Assembly: GCA_031553225.1 (NCBI GenBank)
Contig: JAVBLU010000018.1
Coordinates: 62,001-126,000, forward strand
DNA: 64,000 bases
Reading direction: 5' to 3'
Source: JAVBLU01 sp031553225
Lineage (GTDB): Bacteria > Bacillota > Clostridia > Christensenellales > UBA1750
Part shown: positions 53,372 through 62,780 of the stretch, one piece after another
Layout: each line of letters starts with the position of its first letter
Position numbering within the stretch: the stretch's first letter is position 1
Position numbers and translations under genes: made by a program
Notes under the pieces: generated by a model
What the model was told of the DNA's origin: nothing
What the model saw: the letters and a program-made list of their open reading frames with translations, nothing else
Databases searched by the model: none

Positions 53372-54271
53372 ATGCTGAGGATCGCCCCCTATATCTGGTG
53401 CGACCGGGACGCGCTGAGCGCCGCTGAGTTGTATGTATCCGCGTTTGAGAACAGCCGCATTCAGCACGTGACGCATTATCTGAAGGACGACCCGTTTCCC
53501 TCCGGCATGCCCGCCGGTACGCCGCTGACGGTGCGCTTTACCTTGTGCGGACAGGAGTTACATGCGCTGAACGGGGGCCCCGTTTTTCGGCCTACGCCCG
53601 CCGTTTCCTTCTTTGTGGATTGCCAAAGCCAGGCGCAGATGGACGCGTTGTGGGCCAAACTCTCCGCCGGTGGCTCCGTGCTGATGGAGGTGGCGGCGTA
53701 CCCGTTCAGCAAGCGGTTTGGCTGGTTGGCGGACAAGTACGGCGTCTCCTGGCAAATCAGCCTTACAGGGCGCAAACAAACGATCTCGCCGTACCTGATG
53801 TTCACCGAGCAGGTCTGCGGCAGGGCCGAAGAAGCGATGAGGTTTTATTGCGGCGTTTTCAGCAACAGCCGGATCATGGACATCCGCCGTTACGGCAAGG
53901 ATGCTGACGGGGCGGAGGGAACGGTGTTGTTCGCCAGTTTTCAGTTGGATGGCCAGCCATTTATGGCGGCGGACAGCGCCTATCCGCACGGGTTCACGTT
54001 TAACGAGGGAATATCCTTTTGCGTTTCCTGCCGCGATCAGGCGGAAATCGATACCCTTTGGGATCGGCTGAGCGATGGCGGCGAGGAGCAGCCTTGCGGC
54101 TGGCTAAAGGACCGGTTCGGGGTTTCGTGGCAGATCATCCCCCACAACACCGAAAAGCTGGGCGATTCCGCCGACCCCGTCAGGGCCGGGCGTGTGAACG
54201 CGGCGCTGATGACGATGAAAAAGATCAACCTGCGGTTGTTGCAGGATGCGTATGACGGCATGGAACAATGA
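53372..54271 (+). CDS. Tandem VOC-domain protein (PhnB/3-demethylubiquinone methyltransferase-like)
   Basis: A 299-residue protein with two VOC domains: residues 1-135 (RIAPYIWCDRDALSAAELYV, SFFVDCQSQAQMDALWAKLS, ADKYGVSWQIS) and 140-285 (ISPYLMFTEQVCGRAEEAMR, FYCGVFSNSRI, DRFGVSWQIIPH). Each is of the PhnB type. Members are often linked to antibiotic or metal-binding functions. The enzymatic role is not known. It overlaps the next gene by 4 bases. Confidence 0.9.
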   Translation: MLRIAPYIWCDRDALSAAELYVSAFENSRIQHVTHYLKDDPFPSGMPAGTPLTVRFTLCGQELHALNGGPVFRPTPAVSFFVDCQSQAQMDALWAKLSAGGSVLMEVAAYPFSKRFGWLADKYGVSWQISLTGRKQTISPYLMFTEQVCGRAEEAMRFYCGVFSNSRIMDIRRYGKDADGAEGTVLFASFQLDGQPFMAADSAYPHGFTFNEGISFCVSCRDQAEIDTLWDRLSDGGEEQPCGWLKDRFGVSWQIIPHNTEKLGDSADPVRAGRVNAALMTMKKINLRLLQDAYDGMEQ

Positions 54272-54747
54272 AGATGATGCAAGCGGAAACCACGCTCCAG
54301 TTCCGCAAGGCCCTGCCGCAGGATGCCGGGCCAATCAAGGTGCTGGCGCAGCGCGTCGCCCGGCACAACTATATTCCGTTCCTGGGCGCCGAGATGGTAA
54401 GCGCATTCATCGACGGCGGAATGTCGGACCAAGAGATTGACGACGGCCTCGACGGCTGCACGGTGATGCTTTCCGGCGGCTGCATCCTCGGTTTTGCGAT
54501 CACGAAGGCCGACCTGCTGCACCTGATCATGGTGGACGTTCCGTTTCAGGGCAATGGCTACGGCGGCAAGCTGCTGGAGCACACCGAGAGGGAGCTGTTC
54601 CAGACATACGCGGTCATTCGGCTTCAGTCCTTCCGGCAGAACGCGGGTGCGGTGCGGTTCTATCTGAGAAAAGGCTGGCACGTCATCGCGGAGGAGGCCT
54701 TCGAGGAGACGGGGACCATGCTGACCCTTGAAAAGACCAGGACGTGA
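54268..54747 (+). CDS. GNAT-family N-acetyltransferase
   Basis: A 159-residue protein. The acetyl-CoA motif is MVDVPFQGNGYGGKLLEHTE near residue 90 (QGxGxG/A), followed by LQSFRQNAGAVRFYLRKGWH and a C-terminal strand. It uses acetyl-CoA to modify an unknown amine. It is translationally coupled to the VOC protein upstream by ATGA. Confidence 0.92.
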   Translation: MKMMQAETTLQFRKALPQDAGPIKVLAQRVARHNYIPFLGAEMVSAFIDGGMSDQEIDDGLDGCTVMLSGGCILGFAITKADLLHLIMVDVPFQGNGYGGKLLEHTERELFQTYAVIRLQSFRQNAGAVRFYLRKGWHVIAEEAFEETGTMLTLEKTRT

Positions 54748-54822
54748 AGGACGCGGGCCGGAAGACGGCCGCTGCCACGCCGCCGTCCGCACGGTTGGCG
54801 ATATATGAGCGGGGCATGACCG

Positions 54823-55881
54823 CTAGTCGCCGCGTACGACGCTCAGCACCATCGACACGATGCTGTGCGCGCCGTTTTTTTCCTGCGCGATGTAGGCGGT
54901 GGTCGCCAGGGCGTACGAGGTGTCCATGTCGATGAACCGCGCCGCGTCGTCCGCGGCGATGAGCGCGGTCCGGTCCCCGCCGCCGTAGCAGCACAGCTTT
55001 GTGCCGCCGTCCGTGGCGAAGGCCAGCGCGCCCATATCCACCACGCGCGCCCAGGTAACGTCGGAGGCTGTGAGGAACACGTCCTGCGTCCCCAGCGACC
55101 AGGCGTACAGCCCCTCGTCCGTCAGGGCGGGCGGCCATGCCGTCCTGCAGAAGGAAAGCGTCGCGCGGGACGCTGCCGCCCAGCGTATAAAGGGCCGGGG
55201 CAAACGCTTCGGGTTCGCCTGCCTGCGCGCGTGCAGGATCTCCGGCCCGCATAATCTGTACGCCCCGCCGCGCGCGGTGTTCACCGGACGCGCGGCATAG
55301 TTGGCCGAGCAGGCATAGGTGGCATAGGGCGCATACACGCGGTCAAGAGCGATGGGGGGTGCATCTTGCCAACGCTGAAATCGTCATCGTCCGTGTCCCA
55401 TACGTCCAGTGCCTGCAGCATGGGCGTTCCGCCGCCGTCGTGCGTGAGGAATGCGGCGTACTGAGGCCACCGGCCCGGTGCGAGCGCCGGCATGGGCAGA
55501 TGGTCCGAGGTGATCGCTCCTTCGGCCACGCATTCCGCCCGCGCGCCTCCGCCGGTCGCCAGCGTCATGAGGCGGTAGGTCCCCGAGCGCGTTTGTGGGC
55601 TGTACGCATTTTCGAAAAAATATGCGCGGAACTTCGATCCCTCGCAAACGCCGGCGATTTGGCGGCTCTGCGCGGTTACATACAGCGTCCTTGCCGTTTG
55701 CGCCAGACGATCCACGATCAGGAGCTGGTCGCTCTGCCCGCCGCGCAGAACAAAGGTGAGATCATGGTATACGCGTTGCCGCCGCGCCGGGCGCGCCCTG
55801 GCCGCACGCGCATAAGGCGGCGGCTAGCATGAACAAGAGCGGCGGCAAGAGCGCTTATCGGTGACTGGCGGAGCGTTTCAT
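54823..55881 (-). pseudogene. Frameshifted lipoprotein gene
   Basis: Minus-strand coding potential is split over several frames. It begins with a signal-like LLPPLLFMLAAALCACGQG (lipobox), then DLTFVLRGGQSDQLLIVDRL up to DVWDTDDDDFSVGKM, then VYAPYATYACSANYAARPVN, a short piece in another frame around YTLGGSVPRDAFLLQDG, and finally ALTDEGLYAWSLGTQDVFLT to the stop. At least four frameshifts (near 55770, 55350, 55220 and 55150) interrupt it. The protein would be a secreted lipoprotein of about 340 residues with beta-propeller-like repeats. The frameshifts could be real or sequencing errors. Confidence 0.7.
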
Positions 55882-55998
55882 GATAACCTTCATGCGCGCA
55901 AATCCAGCGGCGGCTATGGCTCGGCGCGCCCATCGGCAACGCGCTTCGCTCACCGGCGCGGCCGCCCTCTCCCGTCAGTCCGGCAGCCACGGGCGGTT

Positions 55999-56961
55999 TC
56001 AGGGATGGACGAGGATTGTGTCGCCCGCGCTCAGGGGCAGGAATATGTCGCGGCACCATCGCCCCACCGCCCCGCCGAACCATGCCCAGTCCTTCGCACG
56101 TTCATACTGGCTGGCGATGAACAGCAAGACCTGCAGCGCAAAGTACGGCTCCACGTACCGAAAGTCCACCCGTGTGCCCGCAACCGCCTCGTATCCGTCG
56201 ATGAGCGCCCGGCGCTCTGGCTCAGTGCTCCAATGCCCGTACAGCGAGCCGATATCCATGTGAATGTGGCTGTACCCGCACAGGCAGAAGTCGATGGGCG
56301 ATACCGCGCCGTTACGGACAATCAGATTGGCGGCGGACAGGTCGCTGTGGACGATGCATGGACCGCCAGGCATTGCGTCAAGCTCGTCCATGCGGGCGCG
56401 GATCTTTGCCAGCGCTCCCTGCATGCATGCGCATTGCTCCGCCGTGATGGCCGACGCATCGGCGGCTTTTGCAACGCTGGCAGCGATGCGGGGCAGCATG
56501 CCCGGGCCGTATGCGTAGCGCTGCAGCGCGGCAGTGACGCCCTGTGCGTGCCTGTGCATCTTCGCCGTCATCTCGCCCACGCGCCGCAGCAGATCCTGTG
56601 TTGCGCCCGCGTGCTCCAGGGTTTCTCCCTCCAGCCATGTCAGCGCGGTGACGGGCGTGCCGTCGCTCAGCATGCCGACAAGCCTGCCGCCGACACATTC
56701 GACAGGCGTCTGCATGGGTATGTCGGTTCCCGCCCGCAGCGAGGCGATGAACGCCATCTCGCCGCCAAGAAGCTCCGCCGTATGTCCGGTCACGCCGAAC
56801 ATGCCCAGCGTGAACCCCGCCGCCGGCCTGTGGATGCGAAGCACATATGTCTCCCCGTCCACGACGCGATAGGTTGCGTTCTCATTGTGACGGATGAGCT
56901 GCGCATTCGGCGCGGTAAACGGATAAAGCCGAAGGGCCTCGGCCAGCAACTCTTCTGACAT
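55999..56961 (-). CDS. Aminoglycoside-phosphotransferase-like kinase
   Basis: A 320-residue protein of the APH/choline-kinase fold. Motifs are LIRHNENATYRVVDGETYVLR-like N-lobe strands, GPCIVHSDLSAANLIVRNG near residue 210 (catalytic Asp in HSDLSAAN, usually HGDLxxxN), and AVSPIDFCLCGYSHIHMDIG (metal DFG region reading DFC). The substrate is a small molecule with a hydroxyl group and cannot be named. It is oriented opposite to the AraC gene downstream. Confidence 0.85.
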   Translation of the reverse strand: MSEELLAEALRLYPFTAPNAQLIRHNENATYRVVDGETYVLRIHRPAAGFTLGMFGVTGHTAELLGGEMAFIASLRAGTDIPMQTPVECVGGRLVGMLSDGTPVTALTWLEGETLEHAGATQDLLRRVGEMTAKMHRHAQGVTAALQRYAYGPGMLPRIAASVAKAADASAITAEQCACMQGALAKIRARMDELDAMPGGPCIVHSDLSAANLIVRNGAVSPIDFCLCGYSHIHMDIGSLYGHWSTEPERRALIDGYEAVAGTRVDFRYVEPYFALQVLLFIASQYERAKDWAWFGGAVGRWCRDIFLPLSAGDTILVHP

Positions 56962-57226
56962 GGCTGCCTCGCTTTCTTGTGGCCGCCGCAGGGTGCGCGT
57001 CCGCGGTAATCGGATCGCTCCGCTTGCCGGCGACAGGGTTCTGCGGCCCGTTCAGGGTGCAAAACATGCGGTCCCGGGGGCCGCCTTTGCACAGGCCCGG
57101 CCGTGGAAGGCGGCCCGCGGAAAACGGCGGCGGGCCGTGATGGAAAAATCGCAAGAAATGTGAAGAACGCGGCCCTCTTTTGTGATACGATGCGAGCATA
57201 ACAAAAGAAGAAAGGGGGAGCTGGGG

Positions 57227-58090
57227 GTGGAGCGCGACCGCATCAGGCAGGCGCTGCAGTACATCGACGAACACCTGGATCAGCCGCTCACCTACGAGAT
57301 GGTGGCGCAGCACATGCACTTCTCCGCTTACTACTTCCACAGGCTGTTCTCGGCGGTGGTGGGCCGGAGCATCGCGGCGCATGTGCGGGAGCGGCGGCTG
57401 ATGAAGGCCTGCCGGATGCTCGCCGCGCCGGGCGGGACGGTGCTGGACATCTGCCTTGCCTGCGGGTTTTCTTCGCCGCAGGCGTTTGCTCGCGCGTTTA
57501 AGGCGGCGCATGGCTGCTCTCCCGGCGCATACCGCAGGAAAGGCGGCGCCCCGCCGGTGATGCCGGAAGTGGACGAGATGGTGCGGCGCTTTACGAACCG
57601 GCTAGAAGGGGGCGTTCTTGTGCATCCAAGGCTGATCAGGAGGGGGAGGCTGTTCGTTGCCGGCGTTACCGGCGACGGCGGCAAAACGGGCGAGGTTTGG
57701 GAGACGTTCATGCGCCTGCAGCAGAGCATAGGGCTGCCGAATCGCCTGTCTGACAACGGATATGAGGTGCGCGTGTATGATGACGGCGTGAATCACTGCG
57801 ACTGCCACGTAGGGCTTTGCGTACGTGGCAGGCGGGTGGATCCGGCGTTTTCGGTGATGGAACTGCCCGCGTCGGAGTACGCGGCCTTCGACGTGTATGT
57901 AAGCCAGGGCTACGACAGCGAGAACGGCGCCATGAACCGGTGGCTGAAGGACAACGAGCAGGGCTATGCCGAACGGCTGCTGGACGGACGGCATTACGCC
58001 GTGGAGTTTTACGACGAGCGCTTCCACGGCGAGGAGGACGGATCCATCGTGGAGATATGGATCCCGGTTGAAAAGACGGCGGCCGGGTGA
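57227..58090 (+). CDS. AraC-family regulator with GyrI-like domain
   Basis: A 287-residue protein. The AraC HTH spans residues 1-105 (IRQALQYIDEHLDQPLTYEM, ACGFSSPQAFARAFKAAHGC, SPGAYRR), and the GyrI-like ligand-binding domain follows (GGVLVHPRLIRRGRLFVAGV, SEYAAFDVYV, IVEIWIPVE). GTG 57227 follows AAAGGGGGAG. It resembles the regulator at 981-2234 but has a single effector domain. Its target may be the sulfatase downstream, but a gap of about 280 bp separates them. Confidence 0.9.
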   Translation: MERDRIRQALQYIDEHLDQPLTYEMVAQHMHFSAYYFHRLFSAVVGRSIAAHVRERRLMKACRMLAAPGGTVLDICLACGFSSPQAFARAFKAAHGCSPGAYRRKGGAPPVMPEVDEMVRRFTNRLEGGVLVHPRLIRRGRLFVAGVTGDGGKTGEVWETFMRLQQSIGLPNRLSDNGYEVRVYDDGVNHCDCHVGLCVRGRRVDPAFSVMELPASEYAAFDVYVSQGYDSENGAMNRWLKDNEQGYAERLLDGRHYAVEFYDERFHGEEDGSIVEIWIPVEKTAAG

Positions 58091-58372
58091 CCGGACGCCC
58101 GGGCCCAAGGGCGGCGCGGCGCGCGATTGCGGCGCAAGGAGAGGGCGCGCTGCATGATAGGATGCGCCCGGGACATGGCCGTACCGCGCGGCGCTTTTGC
58201 GCGGGCGCGCGGGCATGGCTTTTTGTTGCGGCTCCGGATATAATGGCAAAGGGGCGGGGAAGAGCCGCGCGCCCTTGGCCGCTGGCGCTGTGGCTACGGC
58301 TTTGCCGCCATCGCGCGCCTGATGGAAGGAAACGGATGCCAACGCAGAACACGAGCGCGGGAGGTAGTGCCC

Positions 58373-59830
58373 ATGAGGCCGAACTTTCTGGTGTTTATGA
58401 CCGACCACCAGCGCGGAGATATGCAGCCGCCCTATGGGAAAATTCACACGCCCAACCTTGCGCGGCTGTACGCAAACGGCGTGGGCTTTACGCGCGCGTA
58501 CTGCCCCTCGCCCCATTGCTGCCCCAGCCGGGCCACGTTCTTTTCGGGGCTGTATCCCTCCATGCACGGGGTATGGAACAACGTCAACGTGTCCAACACG
58601 CTCTCGCGTGGGCTGCACGACGGCGTGCGCCTGTTCTCGCAGGATCTGCGGGAGGCGGGTTATCGGCTGTATTTCTCCGGCAAGTGGCATGTGAGCGACG
58701 TGGAGGGGCCGGAGCACCGCGGGTTTGAGAACATCCATCCCGGCCCCCGGCCTCTGCGGCCATACGAGAACCTGCCGGACACGCGCGAGTGGGCGACCTA
58801 CAGGGATGGAGCCCGCCGGTTGTGCGATGTGGACGCGCCCCGGGTTCCCGGCGAAATCAAGCGCAGCGGGTATACGCACTATAAGCAGTACGGCATCCAT
58901 GAGAACCCTTTTAAGGACGCCGATGTGGTGGACGCGGCGCTGCGCAAGCTGGACGACATGCCGCAAAACGAACCGTTCTTTATGTACGTGGGCACGCTTG
59001 GCCCGCACGACCCGTACTTTGTACCGCAGCGGTTTTTGGATATGTACCCCGCCGCGTCGATCCGCCTGCCGGAGAGCCATAACGACGCCATGGCCGACAA
59101 GCCTGCGCTCTACAGGCGTACGGCCGCTTTCTATAGCCAGCTGTCGCCCGAGGAGCACATCGAATCCATCCGCCACTATTACGCCTTCTGCACATACGAG
59201 GATTACCTGTTTGGACGGCTGCTGGACAAGCTTCAGGCGCACGGGCAGCTGGACAATACGGTGGTCATCTACAACTCCGACCACGGCGACTATGTGGGCA
59301 GCCACGGCCTGTGGGCGAAGGGACTGCCCTGTTTTCACGAGGCGTACCACGTCTGTTCCGTGGTTGGGTACGGCGGCGTGGCGGCCAAGGGGCGGGCGGT
59401 GGACGATTTCATCTCGCTGGCCGATTACGCGCCCTCCATTTTGGAGCTGGCGGGGGTCTCCTCGCCCGCGCCCTTCGCGGGGCGCTCCTTCGCGCCCTTC
59501 CTGCGCGGCGAGAGCGTGAGCGGCTGGCGGCAGGAGATGTACACCCAAACGAACGGCAACGAGGTGTACGGCATCCAGCGCAGCGTGTTTGACCGCCGCT
59601 ATAAATACGTGTTCAACACGTTCGATTTTGACGAGCTGTACGACCTTCAGCACGACCCGCATGAGATGAAGAACCTGATCGGCCGGCCGCAGATGCAGCC
59701 GGTGGTGCGCGCAATGTGCGAGAGGATGTGGCGCTTCGCCTACGACAACAAGGACAACATTGTAAACCCGTACATCATGACGGCGTTTGCCCCGCACGGG
59801 CCCGGCGTGATCTTTCAGGGCGAAAAATGA
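58373..59830 (+). CDS. Cys-type sulfatase (arylsulfatase family)
   Basis: A 485-residue protein without signal peptide. The N terminus NFLVFMTDHQRGDMQ has the metal Asp pair, and YCPSPHCCPSRATFFSG contains the formylglycine motif CxPSR. FSGKWHVSD (Lys/His), VGTLGPHDPYF and VVIYNSDHGDYVGSHGLWAK complete the metal and sulfate sites. It hydrolyses sulfate esters, perhaps of sulfated glycans, and needs a radical SAM maturase (anSME), which is not in this window. ATG 58373 follows GGGAGGTAG. Confidence 0.92.
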   Translation: MRPNFLVFMTDHQRGDMQPPYGKIHTPNLARLYANGVGFTRAYCPSPHCCPSRATFFSGLYPSMHGVWNNVNVSNTLSRGLHDGVRLFSQDLREAGYRLYFSGKWHVSDVEGPEHRGFENIHPGPRPLRPYENLPDTREWATYRDGARRLCDVDAPRVPGEIKRSGYTHYKQYGIHENPFKDADVVDAALRKLDDMPQNEPFFMYVGTLGPHDPYFVPQRFLDMYPAASIRLPESHNDAMADKPALYRRTAAFYSQLSPEEHIESIRHYYAFCTYEDYLFGRLLDKLQAHGQLDNTVVIYNSDHGDYVGSHGLWAKGLPCFHEAYHVCSVVGYGGVAAKGRAVDDFISLADYAPSILELAGVSSPAPFAGRSFAPFLRGESVSGWRQEMYTQTNGNEVYGIQRSVFDRRYKYVFNTFDFDELYDLQHDPHEMKNLIGRPQMQPVVRAMCERMWRFAYDNKDNIVNPYIMTAFAPHGPGVIFQGEK

Positions 59831-59851
59831 TGCCGGGCGCAGGGAGGCGCG

Positions 59852-60961
59852 TCAGCCAAGCATGCTGCGCAGCGCGTCCATGCATGTGTCCGCCATCCGT
59901 TCAATGGTGTGAGAGGCGACGACTTTCCGCGCGTCCTGCCCGAGCGCGACGAGGTCTTCCGCGGCGAGCGCTTCCATGACGGACACAAAGGCGGCGGGCT
60001 GATCGTCCGGCACGATGCGCACGCTGGGGCCGGCGAACGTGAGCGCCGCCACGCATTTGTCCGTGGAGACGACCGGCAACCCGAAGGCGAGCGCCTCGTT
60101 GACGACCAGCCCCCAAATGTCCTCGTGGGTGGGCAGCACGAAGATGTCGCTGGCCTGGTAATACCGGCGCAGCTCCTCCTTCTTTTGAAACGGCAGGATC
60201 CATACGTTGGAAGCGCCGGCGGCCAGCTGTTCGTACAGGGGCTGTTCCGGGCCGCCGCCTATGAGGAGCAGTCCGGCGTCCGGCCGTGGCCGCGCCGTCC
60301 ATTCGCGCAACAGCCCCAGAAACCCCTTGCGCGGGATGAACTGCCCGACGGCGACGTAGAGCGTGCGCACATCAAAGCCGAGCGACAGCCGCAGGGCCGC
60401 CTTTTCCTGCGGGCCAAGCGCGCCGTCGGGCAGCTCGGCCTGCGCGAGCGAAGCGAAGGGATAGTGGTGGATGCGCTCGGACACGGCCCCGTAGTGCAGC
60501 AGGTATCGGTCCGTCTGGCTGCCGCTGGAGAGCCAGTAGCGCGCTCCGCCGATGAAAAAGCGTTTGACGCGCGCGGCGAGCGGGTTCTCTGCGGTACGCG
60601 GCATGCCCCCGTCTACGCTGAGTACGAAGGGAATGTTGCGGATTTTGAGCCACAGGATGGCCAGCATGCACGTCGGCGAGCCATACTGGGCCATCACGAC
60701 CAGGTCGTAGCGCTTGCGCGGCAGATGCCGAACCACGGACAGATGCAGAGCATTGTCGCGTCCTCCGGGGCGCGCGTTCAGCGTAATGGCCCGGTACCCC
60801 TGTCCTTCGGGGATGTGCCAGGCCGCGTGGCGGTCGGCGGCGGAGGGGCGTTCATACACCACCGTCAGCTCACATTGGCGCGATAGCTCCGTAAAAAAGG
60901 CAACGCGGTATGGCGAGGGGATATTCGTCAGGAAGAGAACGCTCATCCGGTTGTCGTTCAA
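59852..60961 (-). CDS. Glycosyltransferase family 4 protein
   Basis: A 369-residue GT-B protein. N-terminal FLTNIPSPYRVAFFTELSRQ, a middle VLSVDGGMPRTAEN, and the C-terminal nucleotide-sugar region LYVAVGQFIPRKGFLGLL, LLIGGGPEQPLYEQL and FVLPTHEDIWGLVVNEALAF, the EX7E motif of family 4. It adds a sugar to a glycan or lipid acceptor in the cytoplasm. A TTG at 60961 lies 9 bases after AAGGAGG and is preferred. An inner ATG at 60946 has no site. It is convergent with the sulfatase gene. Confidence 0.88.
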   Translation of the reverse strand: MNDNRMSVLFLTNIPSPYRVAFFTELSRQCELTVVYERPSAADRHAAWHIPEGQGYRAITLNARPGGRDNALHLSVVRHLPRKRYDLVVMAQYGSPTCMLAILWLKIRNIPFVLSVDGGMPRTAENPLAARVKRFFIGGARYWLSSGSQTDRYLLHYGAVSERIHHYPFASLAQAELPDGALGPQEKAALRLSLGFDVRTLYVAVGQFIPRKGFLGLLREWTARPRPDAGLLLIGGGPEQPLYEQLAAGASNVWILPFQKKEELRRYYQASDIFVLPTHEDIWGLVVNEALAFGLPVVSTDKCVAALTFAGPSVRIVPDDQPAAFVSVMEALAAEDLVALGQDARKVVASHTIERMADTCMDALRSMLG

Positions 60962-61357
60962 CGTACATGACCTCCTTGCGGCGGACGTAAGGACACAGGC
61001 CGCAAGCGGTCCCCTGCGGCGTGTGCAGGGCGCGGACATCCGGCGCGGCATACAGCCAAATTGTAGCATACGTGAGGAAGCCCGGCAAGCTGAGAAGGCC
61101 GTGCGCTTGACCAGGCAAAACAGGCGGACGCACACCGGGCGCGTATGGCATTGCGCCGAACTTGCGCGCGCCGCTCATGCCGGTGCTGCGCCGCGCGGCC
61201 GAAGCGTCGCCCTCCCGCGCGGGGGAGCCCTGCCGATGGGCGTTAACAGCGGAACGGGAGACCGTAGCCTTTAGAGGAAGCCGCCCCTATGGAAGCGCCG
61301 TTTCAGGCGCCGCCACAGGGGCGGTGGTTGGCATAAGCGCGCCGCCGGGCGGCTTCG
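60962..61357. other. Intergenic stretch with a compound hairpin
   Basis: About 400 bases without a gene. At 61281-61324 an outer stem (CCGCCCCTATGG/CCACAGGGGCGG) encloses an inner GCGCC/GGCGC hairpin. It lies 33 bp past the stop of the FAD oxidoreductase gene and probably ends that minus-strand transcript, although no T-run follows. Confidence 0.55.
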
Positions 61358-62743
61358 TCAGGCGCGCGTCATGGTCTTGCTGGTTTCCGTTTGGGGCAGG
61401 TAGGCATTTTGGGCGCGCAGCGAGGCGATGAGCGTCCGGGTGTCCAGCTCGCAGGCTGGCTGCCCGGTCGCGATGGACTGCACGGCCGCGGTGCCGGCCG
61501 CCTGGCCCATCATGCCGCACGCGGGCATCACGCGGATGGAGCCGTGCACCATGACGTCGCTGGAGTTGCACCGCCCGGCCACCCACAGGTTGCGGAAGCC
61601 GCGGGGCACCAGGATGCCGTACGGGATGCCGAAGCACTCGCCCACGCCCAGGCGGGCCGTGCGGTCCTTTTGTTCCATCATGGCGTCATAGGTGCTGCGC
61701 TCGCAGTCGTACATGTGAATATCCACAAATTTGTTGAACATGCCGATTTGGTCAGGGAACTGCCGCCTGGCCAAGTAGTCGTCGATGGTGAGCTCGTACT
61801 CGCCCACAATCCGGCGCGACTCGCGCACGCCCATCAGCGAGGCGGTGGCGACCAGCTCCAGGTTCTCGCATGTTTCAAAATATTTCTTCAGAAACGCTTC
61901 GTACTGCCGCGCGATTCGTCGGCCGGTGACCATGCCGTCGGACAGAGAACGCGTTTTGAGGGCGTTCAGGCCAAAGATGTGTCCGCCATTCATGTAGCCC
62001 GTTGTCTCGCCGTGGCGGGAAAGCCCCACAAACAGGCGGTCGCACTGTTCAAAGTTGCCCAGCGCATACTCCTTCTCCAGCAGCGCCACGCCTTCGGGGT
62101 TTTGCGAGTTGCGGTGCGGCCTGGACCAGTCCGCGCCGGCAAACAGTGCGCACAGCGTGGCGGGCATGATGTTGGGGGTATCCCGACCGGCCTCGCGGCA
62201 GGCCGCGCCGCACAGGTCGGCCAGTACCGCGTCGCCGGTTGCGTCGATGAAGGCTTTGGCGGTGATGTAGCGGTAGCCCTCAACGCTGCTCGTCACGATG
62301 CCGCGCACCTCGCCGGCGGCGGGCGAAGCGTCCGCGTCGATCACGCGGGTGAAGAAGCGCACCTCCACGCCCGCCTTGGCAGCCAACTCATCCAGCACGA
62401 GCTTAAGACCCTCCACGCGGAAGTTCGACCATACGTGGTAGTTTTTGCGCCAGGCATCCGGGTTGATGCCCGGCCGCATGTAGCCGCGTTCGTACAGCGT
62501 GTCCACCAGCTCACGCATGAAGCCGCACACCAGGGCCCGCTCGCCGTCGCCCATCGGGTCAAAGGCCGCCACCAGGCCGGACGTGCCCATACCACCGAGG
62601 CAGCCCATGCCCTCCACCAGCAGCACCTTTGCCCCCAGCCGCGCCGCGCAGATTGCCGCCGCGCAGCCGCCCGGGCCGCCGCCCGCCACAACCAGGTCCC
62701 AGCCGCCCTCCTCGGGCATTTCGCGCACCAGCTTGTACGCCAC
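61358..62743 (-). CDS. FAD-dependent oxidoreductase (FAD_oxidored family)
   Basis: A 461-residue flavoprotein. The dinucleotide-binding site is DLVVAGGGPGGCAAAICAAR near residue 16, followed by VLLVEGMGCLGGMGTSGLVA, a signature of the FAD_oxidored group. A second site is KAFIDATGDAVLADLCGAA, and FRNLWVAGRCNSSDVMVHGS with VMPACGMMGQAAGTAA forms the C-terminal FAD motif. Such enzymes are common in glycan loci and oxidise unknown sugar-related or amine substrates. It lies 37 bp after the permease gene upstream and belongs to the sugar locus at the right edge. Confidence 0.9.
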   Translation of the reverse strand: MAYKLVREMPEEGGWDLVVAGGGPGGCAAAICAARLGAKVLLVEGMGCLGGMGTSGLVAAFDPMGDGERALVCGFMRELVDTLYERGYMRPGINPDAWRKNYHVWSNFRVEGLKLVLDELAAKAGVEVRFFTRVIDADASPAAGEVRGIVTSSVEGYRYITAKAFIDATGDAVLADLCGAACREAGRDTPNIMPATLCALFAGADWSRPHRNSQNPEGVALLEKEYALGNFEQCDRLFVGLSRHGETTGYMNGGHIFGLNALKTRSLSDGMVTGRRIARQYEAFLKKYFETCENLELVATASLMGVRESRRIVGEYELTIDDYLARRQFPDQIGMFNKFVDIHMYDCERSTYDAMMEQKDRTARLGVGECFGIPYGILVPRGFRNLWVAGRCNSSDVMVHGSIRVMPACGMMGQAAGTAAVQSIATGQPACELDTRTLIASLRAQNAYLPQTETSKTMTRA

Positions 62744-62780
62744 AGCAAACCATCCTTTCCATCGTCCGCCCGGCGTGGGA

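Noticed and set aside
57057..57092. Hairpin GTGCAAA...TTTGCAC upstream of the AraC gene
   Set aside because: A stem with an inner GCGG/CCGC pair exists, but it has no T-run and no clear transcript to end, so it was not listed as a feature.
57602..59797. 731-codon minus-strand open frame
   Set aside because: It lies opposite the AraC regulator and the sulfatase, both with clear motifs. Its composition (Val, His, Arg) is typical of a high-GC antisense frame.
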